Part shown: positions 1-5,720 of the stretch, one piece after another | Layout of the letters: the number at the start of each line of letters is the position of its first letter | How positions within the stretch are numbered: the stretch's first letter is position 1 | NCBI GenBank assembly: GCA_038534135.1 | Contig: JBCAXJ010000022.1 | Location: forward strand, 1 to 63,023 | Origin: Thermohalobaculum sp038534135 | Lineage (GTDB): Bacteria; Pseudomonadota; Alphaproteobacteria; Rhodobacterales; Rhodobacteraceae | Reading direction: 5' to 3' | DNA length: 63,023 nt | The notes under the pieces: model-generated | Database searches by the model: none | Told to the model about the DNA's origin: nothing | What the model saw: the letters and a program-made list of their open reading frames with translations, nothing else | Program-made: the position numbers and the translations under genes

Positions 1-249
1 CAGCCCAACCCCAGCCACATCATCCCGGTGATGGTCGGCGACCCGGTGAAGTGCAAGATGATCTCGGACGTGCTGCTCGACAGCTACGGGATCTATGTGC
101 AGCCGATCAACTACCCGACTGTGCCGAAGGGAACCGAGCGCCTGCGCTTCACGCCCGGCCCGCTGCACACCGAGGCCGATATTGACCACCTCGTCGGCGC
201 GCTCTCCAACCTCTGGTCACAGTGCGCCCTGGCAAGACAGGTCGCATGA
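1..249 (+). CDS. hemA: 5-aminolevulinate synthase, C-terminal end (partial)
   Basis: The window opens inside this gene; the frame is open from base 1 to the TGA at 247-249 (82 residues). The visible end includes SHIIPVMVGDP, then YGIYVQPINYPTVPKGTERLR and the closing TPGPLHTEADID, all typical of the C-terminal domain of PLP-dependent 5-aminolevulinate synthase. The enzyme condenses glycine and succinyl-CoA to give the first tetrapyrrole precursor, needed for heme and bacteriochlorophyll. It converges with the puc operon on the other strand, which fits a photosynthesis locus. The catalytic lysine and the N-terminus lie outside the window. Confidence 0.93.
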   Translation, partial: QPNPSHIIPVMVGDPVKCKMISDVLLDSYGIYVQPINYPTVPKGTERLRFTPGPLHTEADIDHLVGALSNLWSQCALARQVA

Positions 250-301
250 TCCCGTAGGGTGCGCATCGCGCACCCAGACCTAAACGCGATCAGACAATCA
301 G

Positions 302-331
302 AAACGGCGCTGGAGGCCTCCAGCGCCGTTT
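302..331. terminator. perfect 30-bp palindrome, probable bidirectional terminator
   Basis: Bases 302-316 (AAACGGCGCTGGAGG) are followed directly by their exact reverse complement at 317-331. The 15-bp GC-rich stem with A-rich and T-rich flanks sits between the hemA stop (249) and the end of the convergent puc operon gene (360). It would act as a Rho-independent terminator on both strands. Confidence 0.8.
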
Positions 332-359
332 GAATTTCGGGCCTTGGACTAGGGCGCCG

Positions 360-1046
360 TCAGTCGCGGTTTGCCAAGTGTGGGATCGGGAAGTTCGCGA
401 AGTACTTCGTGCCGCGGAAGACGCAGCTCTCGATCGTCGTCACCCTTTTGGTGAGATGCGGGATCGGGAAGTTCGCGAAGTACTTTGTTCCGCGGTACAG
501 CGTGCGCTCGATGTTCGTCGAGCGTTTCTTGAGGTGCGGGATCGGAAAATTCGCGAAATACTTCGTCCCGCGATAAAGCGCGTTGTCGAGGTTCACGCGC
601 TTCTTCATCAGCGGCTTGCCCCAGAGTTGCGCCAGCAACGGACGCCCTCTCTGAATCGAGGCATGGGTCGGGCTCGACATCAGCCTCGGCGAACCCTTGA
701 TGATCGAGGAAGAGCGGTACTTGTTTGAAACCTCGCCAGGTTCATACGCACTTTGCTTCAGATCACCCATATCTACCGACGGCGTTTGATCCATCAGTAT
801 ATGTGCCCTTTCCGCTCCGCCGAACGGGGCACGAACGACCATGAGCGCTTTTCCGGACTTGATGCCTTCGCCATAGGCCGAACGCGCGCCTGCGGGAACC
901 CTGGCTGCCGCCATGGCCGCATCGATGTCGCTCGAAGACGAGATCACGTCCATCATGGTGTCGCGGAAACTGTGATCGCGAAGGGCCTGCGCGACCCCGT
1001 GCGCCGTTTGCTCATTGTCATAGAGCCTGGTGATGATCGTGGTCAT
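360..1046 (-). CDS. puc-operon protein with four tandem 26-residue C-terminal repeats, function unknown
   Basis: The ATG at 1046 is preceded by GGAGGAAG, giving 228 residues. The gene lies directly downstream of pucC and its start overlaps the pucC stop, so it belongs to the pucBAC transcript. Residues 1-80 begin TTIITRLYDNEQTA and resemble YflT-like general stress protein domains, a weak likeness. Residues 133-228 are tandem 26-residue units: a divergent one (RGRPLLAQLWGKPLMKKR), two full units beginning RGTKYFANFPIPHL, and a last unit cut by the stop codon after FPIPHLANRD. The exact units lie at 495-572, 417-494 and 363-416. No signal peptide or membrane segment is evident. The place is that of pucD/pucE in other puc operons, but I see no likeness to those. 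Confidence 0.82.
   Translation of the reverse strand: MTTIITRLYDNEQTAHGVAQALRDHSFRDTMMDVISSSSDIDAAMAAARVPAGARSAYGEGIKSGKALMVVRAPFGGAERAHILMDQTPSVDMGDLKQSAYEPGEVSNKYRSSSIIKGSPRLMSSPTHASIQRGRPLLAQLWGKPLMKKRVNLDNALYRGTKYFANFPIPHLKKRSTNIERTLYRGTKYFANFPIPHLTKRVTTIESCVFRGTKYFANFPIPHLANRD
363..650 (-). repeat. tandem 78-bp coding repeat (four units, last truncated)
   Basis: Units lie at 573-650 (divergent), 495-572, 417-494 and 363-416 on the minus strand, each 78 bp except the last (54 bp). On the plus strand the core GGGATCGG recurs at 382, 460 and 538 with exact 78-bp spacing, and the first 26 bases of the copies at 382 and 460 are identical. The near identity suggests recent in-frame tandem duplication. 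Confidence 0.9.
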
Positions 1047-2470
1047 GCTTCCTCCAGTGGTCTTTCGTCTATTTTGCGGAACCTCTCCGCTGGCTTGGTT
1101 TGACGCCGTGGCGCCAAAAGCGGGATTACGACAACGAGTGTCAGGCAAAGCAACGCCATCTCCACTCCGAAGACTGTGATATAGGGTGATGCTGCAGAGC
1201 CTCCACCCGGCGACATCAGGACGGCATCCCTCAATCCACCAGCTATGGCGATTGCAACGCCTGCAGCAGTTGCCTGCACCGCGCCCCAGGTTCCCAGGGC
1301 CAGTCCGATCTGCTCCTTGGGCGCGCGACGCATCGTTGCCGTTAGCGTTCCGTGTCCGAACAAGCCTGCGCCTAAGCCAATGGCAAAAACACCCGCCACA
1401 AAGAGTGTGAGTGCGTCTCCCGACGCAGCGATCACGATGGCGGCAAAGCCAGGCACGCCGACCATAGCGCCAAGCAGACTAAGGCGTGCCGGATCCATGC
1501 CCCGGCTCAGAACCCGCGATGCAATAGCGAACCCAGCGAGCCCGCCGCTGGCCAGCACGGCCGTAAGGCGCGTCGTCTCGGCAACGGTCAAACCCAGCAC
1601 GTGTCCGCCGTAAGGCTCCAAAAGGACGTCGGCCATGCCAAAGCCCATCGTGCCAAGTGCGATTACGATAAGCAGGCGTGTCGCGCCCGTTCCTCGGATG
1701 AGCTTGGACCATTCGTGCCAGAAATCGGGTGCGGGTTCATTGGATGCTGCCCGTACGCGGTCGCGACCTTCCTGTTTCCAAAGTGCGATGACGTTCAGGA
1801 TGATCGTGACAACAGCCGCGCCCTGGATCACTTGGATGAGCCGGCCCGGGGTATAGTCTGCGAGCAGCCAGCCGAAGATCAACGCGCTGCCAATCATGCC
1901 GACAAGCAGCATCACGTACATCAGACCGACGACGTTGGGTTGATCTTCTTCCGTTACCAAGTCGGTTGCAAGCGCGAGCCCGACCGTCTGAACCGTGTGG
2001 ACACCGGCGCCGACGAGGAGAAAGGCGATTGCAGCAGCCCCGTGCCCGATCCAGAGCGGCGTGTCATAAGACTCGCCGTATCCGGACAAGACAAGAAGCG
2101 CGAACGGCATCACGGCGAAGCCGCCGAATTGCAGCATCGTCCCCTTCCAGATGAATGGAACACGCCGCCAGCCAAAGGCAGACTTGTGGGTATCTGACTT
2201 GAAGCCGATGAGCGCGCGAAACGGCGCAAAAACCAGTGGAAGAGATATCATAACCGCGACCAGCGTCGCCGGAACGTTTAGTTCGACAATCATGACGCGG
2301 TTGAGCGTGCCGACGAGGAGTACCAGCGCCATGCCGACCGTGACTTGGAAGAGCGAGAGCCGAAGCAGGCGCGAGAGTGGAACCTCTTTCGTCGCGACGT
2401 CTGCGAAGGGCAGATAGCGTGGACCAATCTGGGCAAGTGAATTGAGCGAATAGTTCCTCAGATTGAACAT
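1043..2470 (-). CDS. pucC: PucC, LH2 assembly protein (BCD family, MFS fold)
   Basis: A 475-residue polytopic protein with about twelve hydrophobic segments. It has the signature of the bacteriochlorophyll delivery (PucC/LhaA) family: LVGTLNRVMIVELNVPATLVA in segment 1, ALIGFKSDTH and GWRRVPFIWKGTMLQFGG after segment 2, and DVLLEPYGGHVLG in the second half. PucC is required for assembly of light-harvesting complex 2 in the cytoplasmic membrane. The ATG at 2470 has GGAGG about ten bases upstream. It follows pucA after 95 bp that hold a hairpin, and its stop overlaps the start of the next gene by 4 bp. A second family member lies at 9850-11142. Confidence 0.93.
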   Translation of the reverse strand: MFNLRNYSLNSLAQIGPRYLPFADVATKEVPLSRLLRLSLFQVTVGMALVLLVGTLNRVMIVELNVPATLVAVMISLPLVFAPFRALIGFKSDTHKSAFGWRRVPFIWKGTMLQFGGFAVMPFALLVLSGYGESYDTPLWIGHGAAAIAFLLVGAGVHTVQTVGLALATDLVTEEDQPNVVGLMYVMLLVGMIGSALIFGWLLADYTPGRLIQVIQGAAVVTIILNVIALWKQEGRDRVRAASNEPAPDFWHEWSKLIRGTGATRLLIVIALGTMGFGMADVLLEPYGGHVLGLTVAETTRLTAVLASGGLAGFAIASRVLSRGMDPARLSLLGAMVGVPGFAAIVIAASGDALTLFVAGVFAIGLGAGLFGHGTLTATMRRAPKEQIGLALGTWGAVQATAAGVAIAIAGGLRDAVLMSPGGGSAASPYITVFGVEMALLCLTLVVVIPLLAPRRQTKPAERFRKIDERPLEEA

Positions 2471-2502
2471 TTGCTCATGCCTCCTGTGCCCGCTGGCCGC
2501 AG

Positions 2503-2530
2503 GAGGCCGGAATTCGTTTCATCCGGCCTC
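2503..2530 (-). promoter_or_regulatory. hairpin between pucA and pucC
   Basis: GAGGCCGGA (2503-2511) and TCCGGCCTC (2522-2530) form a perfect 9-bp stem with a 10-base loop in the pucA-pucC spacer. In other puc operons a hairpin here stabilises the abundant pucBA message and lowers readthrough into pucC; the same role is inferred here. There is no T-tract, so it is not a classic terminator. Confidence 0.6.
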
Positions 2531-2565
2531 GGAAGCCCAGCCCCGTTCAGGGGCCAGGCGGGTCG

Positions 2566-2895
2566 TTAATTTGTACTCGATGTGGATCCGAGCGCGAGCG
2601 GTGTCTTAAGCACAGCCTTGCCCATCCGTCCGTCAGGCAGCACGACGATCATCTCGTCGCTTGACGTCGGATACACCTTCGCTTCTGCGAGTGGCAAACT
2701 CGCCGGCTGGATCGGAGCTTCGATCGAAGCATGCTTCGACGAACCCATTTCCTTGCCGGACAAGAAATCGCCAACCCAACTCGTATTGCTCACGATTGCG
2801 AGGTGAACGGCAAAAGAGCCGACAGCAACGCCACCCAGGAACAGAGGAATCCCAATCGTCGGTTGGACGACCAGCCACATTTTGGAATTGATCAT
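2566..2895 (-). CDS. pucA: LH2 alpha subunit with a long C-terminal extension
   Basis: The first 50 residues are a clear light-harvesting 2 alpha polypeptide: NSKMWLVVQPTIGIPLFLGG, a single membrane helix, and H31 in AVHLAIVSNTSW, the ligand of the B850-ring bacteriochlorophyll. Aligned without gaps to the Rhodoblastus acidophilus alpha chain, Tyr44-Trp45 of B800-850 complexes are F44-L45 here (GDFLSG), the pair found in B800-820 complexes. The protein has 109 residues against about 54 normally. The extra part (about residues 52-109) is rich in Pro, Ser and Ala and would lie in the periplasm. A purine-rich AAAGGAGAG precedes the ATG. It is cotranscribed with pucB, 12 bp upstream. Confidence 0.92.
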   Translation of the reverse strand: MINSKMWLVVQPTIGIPLFLGGVAVGSFAVHLAIVSNTSWVGDFLSGKEMGSSKHASIEAPIQPASLPLAEAKVYPTSSDEMIVVLPDGRMGKAVLKTPLALGSTSSTN

Positions 2896-2907
2896 CTCAG
2901 CTCTCCT

Positions 2908-3066
2908 TTATCCCAGCCAGGGCGTTGCGAACGCCACGAGGATGTGTGCGAGCAGTGCGAGCGATCCGAAGACGCGCGTGCCATCGATGATGTAGCTGTG
3001 CAGTTCCTCGGCTTCGCCAAGCGTAAGACCGGTAGGCCATACTTTATCTGGATCGTGGTCGGACAT
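2908..3066 (-). CDS. pucB: LH2 beta subunit
   Basis: A 52-residue light-harvesting 2 beta polypeptide: KVWPTGLTLGEAEELHSY, then IIDGTRVFGSLALLAHILVA and the closing FATPWLG. The first His (EELH) and the His in LLAHILVA correspond to the conserved beta histidines, the latter binding B850 bacteriochlorophyll; Arg in DGTRVF is also conserved. The start is the ATG at 3066, with GGGAGGC seven bases upstream; an in-frame ATG at 3090 would add eight residues that do not fit the family. It is the first gene of the puc operon. Confidence 0.95.
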   Translation of the reverse strand: MSDHDPDKVWPTGLTLGEAEELHSYIIDGTRVFGSLALLAHILVAFATPWLG

Positions 3067-3188
3067 GGTCGCCTCCCTAGTCCTTTTCAATTACGGCCCG
3101 ACGGATCGTCAGAAGGTCAGAGGGGCCCGCTCAGTTGGGACATGGTGTTTCCGCTCTGTGGAAACGTATGGCCCGTAATGGGAATTAT

Positions 3189-3206
3189 TGTCACTTCAAG
3201 CTGACA
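3189..3206. promoter_or_regulatory. PpsR/CrtJ operator upstream of pucB
   Basis: TGTCACTTCAAGCTGACA matches the PpsR/CrtJ consensus TGT-N12-ACA exactly, with an inner TGTCA/TGACA dyad. It lies about 120 bp upstream of the pucB start. Together with the weaker site that starts eight bases further on, it forms the tandem arrangement known for PpsR repression of puc and bch promoters under oxygen. Confidence 0.8.
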
Positions 3207-3214
3207 ATATCAAG

Positions 3215-3232
3215 TGTAAATAAAAATGTACG
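3215..3232. promoter_or_regulatory. second, imperfect PpsR-type site
   Basis: The sequence is TGT, twelve bases (AAATAAAAATGT), then ACG: one mismatch in the last base of TGT-N12-ACA. It is separated from the perfect site at 3189-3206 by exactly eight bases, the usual spacing for cooperative PpsR/CrtJ binding. Its centre is AT-rich and may overlap a promoter element. Confidence 0.5.
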
Positions 3233-3493
3233 CCAATGTGTGAGGCATATGACCCGCAGATCCAGCGATTGCGGTGCAAGTCACGGGAAAGGCTTCAATT
3301 CCGACAGATGGAAAATTTGAGAATTGTCATTGCGTACCCGCGATTCGCTTTTGACGGCCAATCCAGATCTATCAACGCTGGCGCCAACGGAGGTTCGTTG
3401 GGAGCATCAGAGAATCAGAGAATGGTTCTTCAGGTGGTCACACTCTGCGCAATCGGTACGACTGGCCGGAGCGCTTTACTGGCGTTGAGCGTG

Positions 3494-3892
3494 TTACGTC
3501 AGTGAGCTCACGGTGAGAAAGCCGAACAAAGCTGTGAGCGTGGACGACACGACACCCCAAGACACATCGATTGCCGCCATCTTTGATGTCCAGCGCTTCA
3601 AGGTCGCGAGGTTCGTAGACTCATAAGTGCCATAGGCGATGAGCCCGATCAGTGCGCCGTGGAGCCCGGCGAGCGCCCAAGAATCGGCCTCGACGGCAGG
3701 CATAACTGCCAAATAGAGAATACCCATCTGATAAAGAATGAAGAACACGATCGCTGGCGTCATGCGCGGGTCCTCGAGCATCAGGTCGCCGAGACTCCGT
3801 GTGAAGATCGGGCGCATCACGAATTTGATCCACACCAGATCCAATACTACGAACAGCAACAAGGCTGCGATGTAGCCAGCAAGGTATTCCAT
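3494..3892 (-). CDS. DUF2177 family membrane protein
   Basis: A small integral membrane protein of 132 residues with four hydrophobic segments. It has the DUF2177 pattern: an N-terminal EYLAGYIAALLLFVVLDLVWI, a short cytoplasmic loop with FTRSLGDLM, ILYQMGILYLAVMPA, GLIAYGTYESTNLATLKRW, and a final helix with DVSWGVVSS. The start is set at the ATG at 3892, after GGGGCGATC, because family members begin at this helix; a longer in-frame start at 3964 would add 24 residues. It lies 114 bp downstream of ppsR on the same strand and may be cotranscribed. Its function is unknown. Confidence 0.75.
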   Translation of the reverse strand: MEYLAGYIAALLLFVVLDLVWIKFVMRPIFTRSLGDLMLEDPRMTPAIVFFILYQMGILYLAVMPAVEADSWALAGLHGALIGLIAYGTYESTNLATLKRWTSKMAAIDVSWGVVSSTLTALFGFLTVSSLT

Positions 3893-4006
3893 GATCGCCC
3901 CAGCCATCCGATGCAAGCAGTGTTCAAAGATAGGGTATACGGCGGTTCCCGCTGATTGGATCACCGGCGTGGCGGCGAGGCGATCAAAGCGCCGGGTAAG
4001 CCGGAT

Positions 4007-5371
4007 TCACACCAGGCCGTGCTCGTGGAGCTTTTTATAGAAACTTTGCCTGCTGAGTCCGAGAACACCGGCGGCTTCTGTCCGATTGTTGTCGGTCAGG
4101 CGCAGTGCCGATACAATACACTGCTTTTCGATCTCGGACGTCGAGCGCCGCACAAGGGCCTTCATGGAGGCCTGCCCAACCATCTCGGCCAGCGCCGACG
4201 CTTCCACTCTCGTGGAAACCGTGGTGTCTGAGGGCTGCTCTCGGCCAATCTCGTGCGAGAGATGGATCACGAACCCGTACCCAGTCGGCGCATCTTCCGG
4301 TATCGCGACCACGGACACGTGCATGTCTTCCATACCCAACGCCGATGTATCGAGCGCGCTGAGAGACGTCATCAGCCGGCCATGGTCATCAGCCGCATGC
4401 AATGCCACTTCCAACGCAGATTTGGATAGACCGAGGATGTCGGCAATGGATTCCGCAACTATGGGTCGATCCGGGACGAGCGCCGTAAACGCCGGGTTCG
4501 ACCAGACGATCCGCGCCTTGAGATCGGTTAGTGCGATCGGAACCGAAGTTCGGCGCAAAAGTTGAGATGCAATTCGAAAGTCTGGCTCATTTTCGCTGTT
4601 CGCGACGCTTTGCACCGGCGATAGTCGAGCGAAAATCAGAGTCCGATCGAAGGATCGCACGAGCTTGCTGGAAAGATCCAAAGCACGACCAGATAGGGAG
4701 GTCACTTCTTTCGTCAGATCCGGAACTCCAGCCAACTCCAGGAAAGGAATTGCGTCGCTGCCTTCGGACAAAAGTTCGTCCAGCGTGCTGCCGATTAGCA
4801 TGTCCGTACTTGAATCAAGCAGCCTGGCCGCCTGCCCGTTGGCATCCTCGATGCGGCCTGTCCCGCAATCGATGATCAGCAGGCCTTCCGATGTCGTCTC
4901 GAACAGCGCTTGATAACGAGCCTCGGTATCGTTGGTTGCGCGGCGCCGTGTGCGCGAAATCTCGGCATCGATCACACGCTCTGCCAGTTGCAAGCCGCCG
5001 CGTTCGAGATGTCCAATCAGAACTATGTTCTTTCCATCTTGGGCGAGGTGCGCGGAATACGATGCAGTCGTTCCGGATCCGATTCGTTTGGAATGGCAAA
5101 TCCGTGTCGATGACGTTGCGGTTCCGTTACGGGCGTCCGCGACGATCGCTTCCAGGACCGATCGATCGGGTTCATCGGCAATCTCTGCCACGTGGAGGCC
5201 GCGTAGGTCCGCAGGATCAACACTAAGTCGGGCGCGCCCGCCAAAGGTGATATCTGCTATCTCACCATCGGGCCAAAGCATGAGGACGATATCGGCTGCC
5301 GCAATAATGGCTTGCGCGGACATAGCCATGGTCGCATGGCTCAGGTTCTCAAACGATATCGACTGGTTCAT
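4007..5371 (-). CDS. ppsR: PpsR, oxygen/redox-responsive repressor of photosynthesis genes
   Basis: A 454-residue protein, close to the usual length of about 465. It has an N-terminal PAS-like part, a linker, further PAS repeats (RYQALFETTSEGLLIIDCGTG near 152-171, then SVPIALTDLKARIVWSNPAF near 276-295) and a C-terminal Fis-type helix-turn-helix ending GVLGLSRQSFYKKLHEHGLV. The family represses puc, bch and crt promoters at TGT-N12-ACA sites under oxygen. The helix-turn-helix cysteine is kept (C418, in EKQCIVSAL). The other cysteines are C92 and C169; none is seen near residue 250, where the second redox cysteine of Rhodobacter PpsR/CrtJ lies. The start at 5371 (NQSISFEN) is preferred over an upstream in-frame codon. 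It is divergent from the bacteriophytochrome gene. Confidence 0.9.
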   Translation of the reverse strand: MNQSISFENLSHATMAMSAQAIIAAADIVLMLWPDGEIADITFGGRARLSVDPADLRGLHVAEIADEPDRSVLEAIVADARNGTATSSTRICHSKRIGSGTTASYSAHLAQDGKNIVLIGHLERGGLQLAERVIDAEISRTRRRATNDTEARYQALFETTSEGLLIIDCGTGRIEDANGQAARLLDSSTDMLIGSTLDELLSEGSDAIPFLELAGVPDLTKEVTSLSGRALDLSSKLVRSFDRTLIFARLSPVQSVANSENEPDFRIASQLLRRTSVPIALTDLKARIVWSNPAFTALVPDRPIVAESIADILGLSKSALEVALHAADDHGRLMTSLSALDTSALGMEDMHVSVVAIPEDAPTGYGFVIHLSHEIGREQPSDTTVSTRVEASALAEMVGQASMKALVRRSTSEIEKQCIVSALRLTDNNRTEAAGVLGLSRQSFYKKLHEHGLV

Positions 5372-5720
5372 GCGGGCTGCCGCTCTCCGTCGGTGACGTG
5401 GTAGCATAACACAAAGCGCGCGCTATGTGGCGGGCATATGGCAAAACCCTTCGTTCCACAAGGTTCGGATCGATCTCTCGGGCGGGTTAGGACTGCTGAA
5501 GCTGAGCGCCCGGTGCGATCGCAAGAGCAGTTCTCAACACCAATGGACAGCCGGTTGATCCACTCGCCCCGGCTTTGTAGGAGTGTGGACCGCGCCTGAA
5601 CACTGTATGAAAGTGGAAGCACGTGACGGCGGCGCTTCGGTTCGAATTTCCGACTTGCGATGATCCGCAACTTTAGAGCGCAGAGCCGCAAAACATGCGA
5701 AGGACATCGTTTATCTCACA
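5372..5720. other. ppsR-bacteriophytochrome divergent intergenic region
   Basis: These 349 bases separate two divergent genes and must hold both promoters. I see no reading frame that looks coding. There is no exact TGT-N12-ACA; the nearest is GTGTGGACC...TGAACAC around 5583-5603, which has 13 bases between the half-sites and so is not canonical. Confidence 0.6.

Larger units (their letters stand above)
3067..3493. other. puc operon leader and promoter region, no gene
   Basis: This stretch of 427 bases between pucB and the DUF2177 gene (both on the minus strand) has no convincing coding frame. It holds a PpsR-type operator pair at 3189-3232, and the bases around it (about 3183-3233) are AT-rich. 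The rest, roughly 3240-3490, shows nothing I can name. Confidence 0.7.

Noticed and set aside
360..650. CRISPR-like regular repeats
   Set aside because: The 78-bp periodicity is in frame with a gene with a ribosome-binding site, units abut without spacers, and differences are mostly codon-level.
330..728. Open frame of 132 residues on the plus strand, across the repeats
   Set aside because: It is the antisense of the 26-residue repeat gene, with no ribosome-binding site and only repeat-derived pattern.
5583..5603. Possible PpsR site upstream of the bacteriophytochrome gene
   Set aside because: The half-sites are 13 bases apart rather than 12, so it does not fit TGT-N12-ACA.
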